Shown here one piece after another: positions 48,034 to 56,442 of a stretch of DNA of 64,000 nucleotides. The position numbers were made by a program, and so were the translations under genes. Positions within the stretch are counted from its first letter, which is position 1. Each line of letters opens with the position of its first letter. Below the pieces are notes generated by a model. It saw only the letters and a list, made by a program, of their open reading frames with translations. It was not told the origin of the DNA and searched no databases. This DNA comes from Pedobacter steynii (GTDB lineage: Bacteria; Bacteroidota; Bacteroidia; Sphingobacteriales; Sphingobacteriaceae): positions 496,001-560,000 of the forward strand of contig NZ_FNGY01000004.1 in the NCBI RefSeq assembly GCF_900103665.1. Direction: 5' to 3'.

Positions 48034-48375
48034 ATGATAGAAATAACAACAAACTGGTTTGCAGCCTGCCGTGTAGAAGACGCGGTAGAAAATGGCGGAG
48101 TATGTGTAAAATGCGGTGACGAGCAGATCGCATTGTTCTATTTTACACGCCGCAATGAGTGGTATGCGACACAAAATCTTTGCCCGCACCGCCAACAAAT
48201 GGCCCTCAGCCGTGGCATGATCGGTTCAGCAGGTGAAGATCCTAAAATCGCCTGCCCTTTTCATAAAAAAACATTCTCTCTGTCAACAGGAGAATGCCTT
48301 AGCGGCGACGAGTGCGCCATACAAACCTATCCTGTAAAAGTGGAGGACGGAATGGTCTACATTGGATTTGCCTGA
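48034..48375 (+). CDS. nirD: Nitrite reductase small subunit with Rieske ligands
   Basis: The protein is 113 aa from ATG 48034 (MIEITTNWF); the frame is open upstream, but that part overlaps nirB. It has a Rieske-type fold. The cluster ligands are present: Cys50-Pro-His52 and Cys74-x2-His77. E. coli NirD lacks these residues, whereas several other NirD/NasE proteins keep them. It pairs with NirB and probably binds a [2Fe-2S] cluster. It lies two bases upstream of the moeB-like start, so translation is likely coupled. Confidence 0.93.
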   Translation: MIEITTNWFAACRVEDAVENGGVCVKCGDEQIALFYFTRRNEWYATQNLCPHRQQMALSRGMIGSAGEDPKIACPFHKKTFSLSTGECLSGDECAIQTYPVKVEDGMVYIGFA

Positions 48376-48377
48376 GC

Positions 48378-49436
48378 ATGGATAAAAACTACTACAAAAG
48401 TCACTTAAAACTAGATTTCATCGCCATGAAGGGACAGCAAAAACTAGCACATGCGAAAGTTCTTGTGATTGGTGCCGGAGGTTTGGGTTGCCCCTGTCTT
48501 ACTGCCCTCTCCGCTTCAGGAATAGGCAATATCGGCCTGGCAGATGGAGATTTGATCAGTAGTTCGAACATTTCAAGGCAAACGCTTTTTAGTTATCCGG
48601 ACACCGGCAGGTATAAAACGGCGGTAGCCATTGCTTCGCTCAAATCCAGAAATCCTTACCTGCGCTATCATGAGCACCGTTTTTTCATCAACGAAGAAAA
48701 CATCCTGTCGCTGGTAAAAGCCTACGACATTGTGGTCGATGCCACAGATAATTTTCAGGCCAGATACCTGATTAACGATGCCTGTGTAGTCAAAAACAAA
48801 CCCCTGGTTTATGGCGCCATATTTCAAACAGAAGGACATTTAACCGTATTCAACTATCAGAACTCTCCTACGCTTCGCTGCCTTTTTCGGGAACCGGATC
48901 AGGAAGAAGCGCTTCCCTCCTGCGCAGAAAGTGGCGCCTACATGATCACCACCAATATTATTGGAACCATGATGGCCAATGAAGTCATTAAAATCGCGCT
49001 AAATCAGGAAGAAGTGCTCAGCGGAAAACTCCTCCGTTTTGAAGCTTTAGACACGACAACGACACGAGTTACTTATTCAGCAGATCAGCAATCAAAAACT
49101 AAAAGTTATTCCAGATTTAAGCATGTCCCCAAAGCCATTGAACTAACGGCAGCTGCCTTTAGAGAAAGTACACAGAGAACAGGCATAGCGCTCATCGACG
49201 TCAGAACAATGGAAGAAAGAAAAGTGCAACATATCGGTGGCAAACACATTCCATTACCCGAACTCGAACAATTTGACTTAAAAGGATACGATGCAAGCCA
49301 ACATTTCTATTTCTATTGCCAAACGGGGATAAGAAGCTTACAGGCAGCAAAAAAACTAAGAGCCAAAGGCTATGAAAATGCCTTTAGCCTAAAAAATGGA
49401 ATCAGCACACTCAATTGCGAGATAAAAAACACCTAA
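48378..49436 (+). CDS. moeB: MoeB/ThiF-type adenylyltransferase fused to rhodanese
   Basis: The protein is 352 aa from ATG 48378 (MDKNYYKSHLKLDF), two bases after nirD. An E1-like adenylation domain occupies about 1-235, with GAGGLGCPCLTAL, VDATDNFQARYLIND and CAESGAY. A C-terminal rhodanese domain occupies about 260-350, with the active-site Cys in FYCQTGIRS. The enzyme would adenylate the C-terminal Gly of MoaD (59629), and the rhodanese could supply the persulfide sulfur, as in eukaryotic MOCS3. Only one Cys of the usual CxxC zinc pair is seen (LRCLF) and the second pair is absent. The role is assigned from the Moco context. Confidence 0.9.
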   Translation: MDKNYYKSHLKLDFIAMKGQQKLAHAKVLVIGAGGLGCPCLTALSASGIGNIGLADGDLISSSNISRQTLFSYPDTGRYKTAVAIASLKSRNPYLRYHEHRFFINEENILSLVKAYDIVVDATDNFQARYLINDACVVKNKPLVYGAIFQTEGHLTVFNYQNSPTLRCLFREPDQEEALPSCAESGAYMITTNIIGTMMANEVIKIALNQEEVLSGKLLRFEALDTTTTRVTYSADQQSKTKSYSRFKHVPKAIELTAAAFRESTQRTGIALIDVRTMEERKVQHIGGKHIPLPELEQFDLKGYDASQHFYFYCQTGIRSLQAAKKLRAKGYENAFSLKNGISTLNCEIKNT

Positions 49437-49439
49437 GCT

Positions 49440-50354
49440 ATGCGCGACATCACCGGTAAACAGATCACATTGAGAACAGCAAAAGCGGTAGCGGTGATTT
49501 ACTGCACCGCGGAAACCCTGATGCTCATTAAAAACAACCAACTCCCTAAAGGCAATCTTTTCGATGTAGCCAGAGCCGCCGGGTTTTTAGGAGCAAAACT
49601 TACCCCTCAGCTGCTTCCGCACTGTCATCCTGTAACCATAGACAGCATGGACATCAGCTTTGAAATCAATGAAAGTCCAAGACCGGGAATCACCATAAAT
49701 GGGGAGGCTAAATCTATAGGGAGAACAGGGATTGAAATGGAAATGCTGACCGCAGTATCTGTTGCAGCACTGGAAATCTACGACATGCTTAAACCTGTGG
49801 ACACCACACTGGAGATTGGAGGCATTAAACTACTGCAGAAAACAGGTGGTAAAACTGACCGGAAAAAGTACTTCTCCACTCCTCCAATCTGTGCGATTTT
49901 GGTGTGTTCAGACTCAACAGCTGCCGGAAAAAGGGAAGATAAAAGCGGAATAATGATCCGGCAAATGCTGGAGCAGGTGAATGCAAATGTAAAAGCCTAC
50001 GAAATCCTGCCGGACGACAAAGAGCTGATCCAGCAACAATTGCTAAAATGGGTGGCCGAAGATGTACATTTTATATTTACAACCGGAGGCACAGGACTTG
50101 GTCCGCGCGACAATACCGTAAGCGCAGTTGCCGAAATCCTGGAACGGGATGCAGATGGAATTACAGAAGCCATGCGCAATTTCGGACAAATGCGAACCCC
50201 CATGGCCATGATGAGCCGGGCCGTAGCGGGCTCCATTTCGCAAACCCTGATCCTCACCCTGCCAGGAAGCAGCAGTGGCGCAAGAGAGTCCCTGGAAGCA
50301 GTATTACCGGGAATCTTCCATGCCCGAAAAATGATGAAGGGAGGTGGACATTGA
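49440..50354 (+). CDS. moaCB: MoaC-MoaB fusion (cPMP synthase + MogA/MoaB-like molybdopterin adenylyltransferase)
   Basis: The protein is 304 aa with two enzymes in one chain. Residues about 1-145 are MoaC: MRDITGKQ, LLPHCHPV (catalytic Cys/His), GIEMEMLTAVSVAALEIYDM and the Lys in LLQKTGGK. Residues about 150-300 are MoaB/MogA: GTGLGPRDNT and LPGSSSGARE. MoaC with MoaA makes cyclic pyranopterin monophosphate; the MoaB half adenylates molybdopterin before molybdenum insertion by MoeA. The fusion joins first and later steps of one pathway. Its final Gly codons form the Shine-Dalgarno sequence of moeA. Confidence 0.95.
   Translation: MRDITGKQITLRTAKAVAVIYCTAETLMLIKNNQLPKGNLFDVARAAGFLGAKLTPQLLPHCHPVTIDSMDISFEINESPRPGITINGEAKSIGRTGIEMEMLTAVSVAALEIYDMLKPVDTTLEIGGIKLLQKTGGKTDRKKYFSTPPICAILVCSDSTAAGKREDKSGIMIRQMLEQVNANVKAYEILPDDKELIQQQLLKWVAEDVHFIFTTGGTGLGPRDNTVSAVAEILERDADGITEAMRNFGQMRTPMAMMSRAVAGSISQTLILTLPGSSSGARESLEAVLPGIFHARKMMKGGGH
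50337..50345 (+). promoter_or_regulatory. Shine-Dalgarno that fixes the TTG start of moeA
   Basis: AAGGGAGGT, encoded inside the last Gly codons of moaCB, lies six bases before TTG 50351 (counted from GGAGG). This strong site, unusual for Bacteroidota, supports the TTG start with a 4-bp overlap (TTGA) with the moaCB stop. Confidence 0.8.
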
Positions 50355-51550
50355 GCCTGACAAGTTTTGAAGAAGCAATCTCCATCCTCTCAGCAATCTC
50401 CAGTTCTTTTGAAAAAGAAAACATCCATCTGGAAGAAGCAGATGGGCGGATACTCGCAGAAAACATCTATGCAGACCGCGATTACCCTCCGTTTAACAGG
50501 GCTGCAATGGATGGTTATGCCATCATGCAAAGCGATTGGGAAAAAGGCATCAGAAAATATCAGATCACGGAAACCATATTTACCGGTCAGCCAGCGAAAT
50601 CTCCACTGACTTCAGGCAGCTGTTATAAAATCATGACAGGTGCCGCTACACCTGAAGCAGCAAACATCATTATCAGACGAGAGGATGCAGCCGAATCTGA
50701 AGCGCAGGTAATTTTATATTCCGACGGCCTGAAAAATTATCAGAACATTGCCCGGCAGGGAGAAGACAGCAACAGGGGCACCTTACTCCTGACCGCTCCT
50801 GTAAAGTGTAGCCCACAAGTCATTGCTTTACTGGCAACTGTAGGCAAAGTAACATTGCAGGTTTACAAACTGCCAAAAGTAGCCCTGATTACCACCGGCG
50901 ATGAAATAGTGAGTCCCGCGGCCGGCATCGGTCCTTTCCAGATTCGCAACAGCAATCAATACCTTTTAAGATCATTGCTCAACCAATGGAAAATCCGCCC
51001 TGTGCTATGTGCGCATGTCAGCGATGATAAAGAAAAGTTAAGAACCCTGTTAAGCACTGCACTGGAAGCCCAGCTGGTGATCATTAACGGAGCCGTTTCT
51101 GCCGGGGATGCGGACCATGTGCCTGCCGTATTGAAAGAGCTAGATGTAAAAACCCTGTTTCATAAAGTGAGTATCCGCCCGGGAAAACCAATCCTGTTGG
51201 GAAAAGCAACATCCGGAGCCCTGGTTTTTGCCCTGCCGGGAAACCCGCTTTCCTGCCTCAGCACATTTACCATTTTTGTAGAACATTATCTATATCGCTG
51301 CTTTGGCTATGAGGCCAGACCCAGCCAATTGCTTCCAATCCTGGAAAGCAGAACGAAAAAACACACACTAACCGAGTTTTTTCCCGCCAAAGCTGACCAT
51401 TCCGGCGGATTAAACGGAATTCCTTTCAATGGATCCGGAGATGTAACTGCTGCTATTTATGCCGATGGCCTTGCCATGCAACCAGCAGATTCAACACAAC
51501 TCAACAAAAACGATTTTATCACCTTCTATCCATTTAACCAAAATAAATAA
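50351..51550 (+). CDS. moeA: Molybdopterin molybdenumtransferase MoeA
   Basis: The protein is 399 aa from TTG 50351 (MSLTSFEEAISIL), chosen because of the strong upstream Shine-Dalgarno and because the longer open frame overlaps moaCB. MoeA motifs are PPFNRAAMDGYA, IMTGAATPEAAN, ALITTGDEIV, IRNSNQYLL, GAVSAGDAD and RPGKPILLG, then FALPGNPLSCL. It inserts molybdate into adenylated molybdopterin in the cytoplasm. The length is normal. It lies between moaCB and the nitrate transporter gene. Confidence 0.95.
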   Translation: MSLTSFEEAISILSAISSSFEKENIHLEEADGRILAENIYADRDYPPFNRAAMDGYAIMQSDWEKGIRKYQITETIFTGQPAKSPLTSGSCYKIMTGAATPEAANIIIRREDAAESEAQVILYSDGLKNYQNIARQGEDSNRGTLLLTAPVKCSPQVIALLATVGKVTLQVYKLPKVALITTGDEIVSPAAGIGPFQIRNSNQYLLRSLLNQWKIRPVLCAHVSDDKEKLRTLLSTALEAQLVIINGAVSAGDADHVPAVLKELDVKTLFHKVSIRPGKPILLGKATSGALVFALPGNPLSCLSTFTIFVEHYLYRCFGYEARPSQLLPILESRTKKHTLTEFFPAKADHSGGLNGIPFNGSGDVTAAIYADGLAMQPADSTQLNKNDFITFYPFNQNK

Positions 51551-51600
51551 AAAACAGAGCCGTAAATCACCACATTTTAGAACCTAAACCTAAACAAACC

Positions 51601-52911
51601 ATGACTGCTGACTTTAAGCCACTAAGTAAACTCAACATCTTTTCAGCCAAAGGCATTCAAATGCGAACCTTTCACATCACATGGGTAACCTTCTTTTTCT
51701 GTTTCTTTGGCTGGTTTGGTGTTGCCCCGTTAATGCCACTGATCCGCGAACAATTGCATTTAAGCAAAGACCAGATTGGCAACATCATCATTGCTTCTGT
51801 CTCTGCAACAATAATTGCCCGTTTAATCATTGGAAAACTTTGTGACACTTTGGGTCCGCGCCTTTCCTATACCATTTTACTCGCTGTGGGCGCCATTCCG
51901 GTCATGTGTATCGGATTGAGCAACAGCTATGAAAGCTTTTTATTATTCAGGTTCATCATCGGAATTATCGGCGCTTCATTTGTCATCACTCAGTTCCATA
52001 CCTCAATGATGTTTGCACCCAATGTGGTGGGAACTGCCAATGCGGTAACCGGAGGCTGGGGTAACCTGGGTGGAGGAGTGACCAACCTGATCATGCCACT
52101 TATTGCTGCAGGCTTTGCTGGTCTTGGCTTTGTGAGTCAGGCAGACTCCTGGCGACTAGCCATGGTTGTTCCGGGTGTGATCCTGCTGGTCATGGCTTTT
52201 ATCTATTATAAGTACACCAAAGATACCCCTGCCGGCAACTTCAAAGACCTGGAACAAAGCAATGTTAAAACCGCAAAAAAAGGTTCTTTTGTCACTGCGC
52301 TAAAAGATTACCGGACCTGGGTACTTGCCCTCGCCTACGCCGCTTGTTTCGGAATCGAGATTACAGTTGACAATGTAGCGGCTACCTTTTTCACAGATCA
52401 GTTTGGGGCTTCCATGATCATGGCCGGCGCCATGGCCAGCATATTTGGTGGCATGAACATCTTTGCCCGGGCATTGGGTGGTTATGTGAGTGATAAAGTA
52501 GGAAAATCTTATGGCCTACGCGGGAAAGGACTGTTACTGGGTGCACTGCTGATCCTTGAAGGGATTGGAATCAGCCTTTTTGCGCAATCACAAACCCTTG
52601 GCATGGCCATCGCCGCCATGTTGTTTTTTGCGCTTTTTCTTAAAATGGCCAATGGCGGGACGTATGGAATTGTGCCATTTATCAATAAAGAGTCCATTGG
52701 AACAGTAAGTGGCATCGTAGGTGCCGGAGGAAACATTGGCGCAATGCTGGTTGGCTTCCTGTTTAAATCAGAACACCTGACCTATGCAGACGCTTTTCAC
52801 TACATCGGGATTGGTGTAGCCGTCATCGGCCTGATGGTCTTTATCACAAAATTCCAGGTCAAAGGCTCAGCAAAAAGAGAAACGATCAAACCTGAACTGT
52901 TACAAGCTTAA
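51601..52911 (+). CDS. nasA: NNP-family nitrate/nitrite transporter
   Basis: The protein is 436 aa, MFS fold with about 12 membrane segments. Nitrate signature motifs appear in both halves: GGWGNLGGGVTNLIMPL in the first and SGIVGAGGNIGAMLVG in the second. FHITWVTFFFCFFGWFG near the start and the Arg in LFRFIIGIIGASF are also family features. It imports nitrate (or exchanges nitrite) across the inner membrane. Its position directly before the nitrate reductase gene supports assimilatory uptake. The gene name narK is an equally usual label. Confidence 0.93.
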   Translation: MTADFKPLSKLNIFSAKGIQMRTFHITWVTFFFCFFGWFGVAPLMPLIREQLHLSKDQIGNIIIASVSATIIARLIIGKLCDTLGPRLSYTILLAVGAIPVMCIGLSNSYESFLLFRFIIGIIGASFVITQFHTSMMFAPNVVGTANAVTGGWGNLGGGVTNLIMPLIAAGFAGLGFVSQADSWRLAMVVPGVILLVMAFIYYKYTKDTPAGNFKDLEQSNVKTAKKGSFVTALKDYRTWVLALAYAACFGIEITVDNVAATFFTDQFGASMIMAGAMASIFGGMNIFARALGGYVSDKVGKSYGLRGKGLLLGALLILEGIGISLFAQSQTLGMAIAAMLFFALFLKMANGGTYGIVPFINKESIGTVSGIVGAGGNIGAMLVGFLFKSEHLTYADAFHYIGIGVAVIGLMVFITKFQVKGSAKRETIKPELLQA

Positions 52912-52925
52912 TCTAACCTCAATCT

Positions 52926-55900
52926 ATGCCAGCGCACACAAATAAAGTATTTACCAGTACCTGTTGCTATTGCGGGGTGGGCTGTGGCGTAAAAGTAACA
53001 CTGGATAAAAATGACAACATTGCGGTAGAAGGCGACACCGATCACCCGGTAAACCGTGGCATGCTTTGCAGCAAAGGACTCAACCTTCAGTACACTGTAA
53101 ATGACAAAAGCGACCGCTTACTTTATCCGCAAATGCGCTATGGCAAAAGTATGCCGATGCAAAGGGTAAGCTGGGATGATGCGCTGACGCGTACCGCAGC
53201 TGTATTTAAGACTTTTATTGATAAATACGGGCCTGATTCCGTGGCCTTTTATGCTTCCGGTCAATGCCTTACTGAAGAGTATTATGTCATTAATAAACTG
53301 ATCAAAGGCTTTATTGGCAGCAACAATATAGACACCAATTCCCGTTTGTGCATGAGCAGCGCCGTTACCGCCTATAAAATGGCCTTGGGAGAAGACAGTG
53401 TACCTGTTTGTTATGAAGACATTGAATTGGCCGATTGCTTTTTTGTAACCGGGGCCAATCCGGCATGGTGTCATCCCATTCTCTGGCGTCGGATCGAAGC
53501 CCATAAAGCCGCAAACCCTGAAGTTAAACTGATCATAGCCGATCCAAGGATAACGGATTCCTGCGGACTGGCAGACCTCCACCTTCAGCTCAATCCCGGC
53601 ACGGATGTTACGCTGAACTATGCCATCGGAAGAGCGCTCATTGAAAAAGGGAAGATAGACATCGATTTCATTAACCTGCATACAAGTGGTTTTGAGGATT
53701 ATCGAAAAAGGGTGTTTGAAAGAACCTTAGAAGAAGCTGCGTTGATCTGCGGACTTACGCTGGCGGAGATAGAACTGGCAGCAAGTTATATTGCTGATGC
53801 CAAAGGATTTTTAACCCTGTGGACGATGGGACTAAACCAAAGTTCCATTGGGGTGAATAAAAACCTGAGTCTGATTAACCTGAACCTGATTACAGGACAC
53901 ATTGGAAAACCCGGATCCGGTCCCTTTTCCTTAACCGGGCAACCCAATGCCATGGGTGGCCGTGAAGTTGGCGGCCTTGCAAATCTATTGCCCGCACACC
54001 GGGACCTCAACAATGAGGCACACCGTCTGGAAGTACAAAAATTCTGGGGTGGAGCTAGCATTTCAGATAAAGCAGGACTAACCGCAACCGAAATGTTTGA
54101 AGCGCTGAATGACGGAAGACTGAAAGCCATATGGATCCTTTGTACCAATCCTTTAACCAGCCTGCCCAATGCAAGATTCGCAGAGCAAGCCTTAAAAAAG
54201 GCAAAATTTGTGGTTGTTCAGGAAATCACAGACAAGGCGGAAACCCTCTCCTATGCCGATGTGATTTTACCCGCAGCGGCATGGACAGAAAAGGAAGGTA
54301 CCATGACCAATTCTGAAAGAAGAATCAGTCACCTGCAAAAAGTGATCGATGCTCCCGGGGAAGCTTTGCCCGATGCAGAGATCATCTGCCGATTTGCCAC
54401 AAAAATGGGCTATAAAGGCTTTGAGTACAAATGCATGGAAGACATCTACAAAGAACATGCAAAGCTGACCTACAGAACCAGCATCAATATCAGCGGATTA
54501 GATTACCAGCAGATTGACAACAGTAAGACCATACAATGGCCTTATCACAAGAAAACAAAGAGCGGAACAAAACGGCTGTTTACAAACCATCTGTTTCATA
54601 CAGCGTCTAAAAAAGCCATGATACACAGTCCTTCAGATGAACTGAAAAGTGAATTACCTGATGAGGATTTCCCTTTCATTTTAACTACGGGAAGAGTCCG
54701 CGACCAATGGCATACCATGTCGAAAACCGGAAAAGTCAGTAAACTGAAGCAGCACATTAAACACGCCTTTCTGGAAATTCATCCAGCGGATGCGGCATTG
54801 CTCGATATTACAGATCAGCAGATCCTTGTGGTCAGCTCCAGACGTGGAGAAGTACAGGTAAAAGCAAAGGTATCGGCAACGATAAAACAAGGGGTAGTCT
54901 TTCTTCCGATGCACTGGGGGAAAATTCTGGGCAGCGACCTGAACCGTGCCAACAACATTACCAGTACCATTATTGACCCCATATCAAAAGAGCCGGATTT
55001 TAAATATTGTGCGGTGCGCATAGAAAAATATAAAAAGGATTTCCAGCGCATTGTGGTTATTGGTGCCGGCGCGGGATCCCATGGCTTTGTCAGGTCCTAT
55101 CGGGAAATCAACACTAGAGACGAGATTACGGTCTTTAGTACGGAAAACCTTCCCTTTTACAACCGCGTCATGTTGCCCGATTATATCAGCGGAACACAGA
55201 AATGGGAACAACTGATCAAGATGAAAGATGATGAAGAATCAGCACATCACATCAGTCATTTAAGAGGCATCGGTATTGAAGCCATCAACCGGGAGAAAAA
55301 ATACGTGAGAGATGTTACCGGGAGAAAAACGCCTTACGACGTTTTAGTCATGGCCACCGGAAGCCGGGCTACCCTGCCGAAAAACGCACCTGCCTTACCT
55401 GGTATTTTTACCATGCGCAACCGCAATGACGCCGATAATTTCAAAAAACACATCCCTAAAAATGCACATGTAGCCATTGTTGGCGGCGGATTGCTCGGTC
55501 TGGAAATGGCGGCTTCTTTGCGTGAAACAGGTGTACAGATTACCATTATTCAGCGGGTATCCAGGTTCCTGAACCGCCAGCTGGACCCATTGGGCAGCCA
55601 GCTGTTACATGAAGAAATGGTAGATCAGGGCTGCGACATTTATTACAACGACGAAGTACAGATTTACTACGGGCGGTCGAAATTAACCGGAATTGAATTG
55701 AAAAGTGGCCGGCGGATCAATTGTGATGCCGTTATACTCGCCATCGGTACCACACCCAATATTGAGCTTGCCCGGGAATGCGGACTGGATTGCAAACGTG
55801 GGGTACTGGTGAATGAACGCTTACAAACCAGCGATCCCTCGGTATACGCTATCGGAGAAATTGCAGAATTTGAAGGAACACTGTACGGAATCACTGCAGC

Positions 55901-56441
55901 TGCGGAACAACAGGCGGAAGTCGTGGCTAAATTCCATAATGGCGACATCAGTACCTATTACCAGGGGAGTCTGTTTATGAACATCATCAAGATCCATGGA
56001 TTTGACCTCTGCAGTATTGGACTATCCGAATGCCCCGACCAGGTAAACTATGAAGAAATTGTATTTATCGATAAGGCCAAACGCTATTACAAAAAGTGCA
56101 TTATCCATCAGGACAAGCTTGTAGGAACGATTTTAATCGGTGATAAGAGTGAATTCCTGGAATTCAGAGATTTGATTGCCAACAAAACAGAGCTGAGCGA
56201 TAAGAGACTGCAATTGCTGAGAAGCGGAAAAAAGACCGAACCCGTGAGCGGAAAACTGGTCTGCAGCTGCAATAATGTTGGTGTAGGAAATCTGCAAAAG
56301 AAAATCGCTTCCGGCTGCCTGGACCTCGGACAGCTTTGTGAAGCAACGGGTGCTGGGATGGGTTGCGGATCCTGCAAACCGGAAGTGAAACTAATTCTTC
56401 AGGAAGCCTTACAAACACAATTGTCAGAAAAAATAAGTTAA
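52926..56441 (+). CDS. nasC: Assimilatory nitrate reductase fused to NirB-like NAD(P)H:FAD reductase and BFD [2Fe-2S] domain
   Basis: The protein is 1171 aa. The N-terminal part (about 1-700) is a molybdopterin oxidoreductase of the NasA/NapA/Fdh type. Its [4Fe-4S] motif is CCYCGVGCGV with the distal Cys in GMLCSKG, and it has a C-terminal molydopterin-dinucleotide domain (GRVRDQWHTMSKTGK). From about residue 705 an FAD/NAD(P)H disulfide-reductase-like module follows (IVVIGAGAGSHGF; AIVGGGLLGLEMAASLRETG). Residues about 1108-1165 form a BFD [2Fe-2S] domain (VCSCNNV; GMGCGSC). In many bacteria the diaphorase is a separate subunit; here NAD(P)H oxidation and nitrate reduction are in one polypeptide. 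It starts 14 bases after the transporter stop. Frame is continuous with no stop or shift. Confidence 0.94.
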   Translation: MPAHTNKVFTSTCCYCGVGCGVKVTLDKNDNIAVEGDTDHPVNRGMLCSKGLNLQYTVNDKSDRLLYPQMRYGKSMPMQRVSWDDALTRTAAVFKTFIDKYGPDSVAFYASGQCLTEEYYVINKLIKGFIGSNNIDTNSRLCMSSAVTAYKMALGEDSVPVCYEDIELADCFFVTGANPAWCHPILWRRIEAHKAANPEVKLIIADPRITDSCGLADLHLQLNPGTDVTLNYAIGRALIEKGKIDIDFINLHTSGFEDYRKRVFERTLEEAALICGLTLAEIELAASYIADAKGFLTLWTMGLNQSSIGVNKNLSLINLNLITGHIGKPGSGPFSLTGQPNAMGGREVGGLANLLPAHRDLNNEAHRLEVQKFWGGASISDKAGLTATEMFEALNDGRLKAIWILCTNPLTSLPNARFAEQALKKAKFVVVQEITDKAETLSYADVILPAAAWTEKEGTMTNSERRISHLQKVIDAPGEALPDAEIICRFATKMGYKGFEYKCMEDIYKEHAKLTYRTSINISGLDYQQIDNSKTIQWPYHKKTKSGTKRLFTNHLFHTASKKAMIHSPSDELKSELPDEDFPFILTTGRVRDQWHTMSKTGKVSKLKQHIKHAFLEIHPADAALLDITDQQILVVSSRRGEVQVKAKVSATIKQGVVFLPMHWGKILGSDLNRANNITSTIIDPISKEPDFKYCAVRIEKYKKDFQRIVVIGAGAGSHGFVRSYREINTRDEITVFSTENLPFYNRVMLPDYISGTQKWEQLIKMKDDEESAHHISHLRGIGIEAINREKKYVRDVTGRKTPYDVLVMATGSRATLPKNAPALPGIFTMRNRNDADNFKKHIPKNAHVAIVGGGLLGLEMAASLRETGVQITIIQRVSRFLNRQLDPLGSQLLHEEMVDQGCDIYYNDEVQIYYGRSKLTGIELKSGRRINCDAVILAIGTTPNIELARECGLDCKRGVLVNERLQTSDPSVYAIGEIAEFEGTLYGITAAAEQQAEVVAKFHNGDISTYYQGSLFMNIIKIHGFDLCSIGLSECPDQVNYEEIVFIDKAKRYYKKCIIHQDKLVGTILIGDKSEFLEFRDLIANKTELSDKRLQLLRSGKKTEPVSGKLVCSCNNVGVGNLQKKIASGCLDLGQLCEATGAGMGCGSCKPEVKLILQEALQTQLSEKIS

Positions 56442-56442
56442 C

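Noticed and set aside
50048..50350. Upstream extension of moeA
   Set aside because: It overlaps moaCB and is replaced by a TTG start with a strong Shine-Dalgarno.
53118..53681. 187-codon open frame antisense to the nitrate reductase gene
   Set aside because: It overlaps the molybdopterin domain coding region and lacks any recognisable motif.
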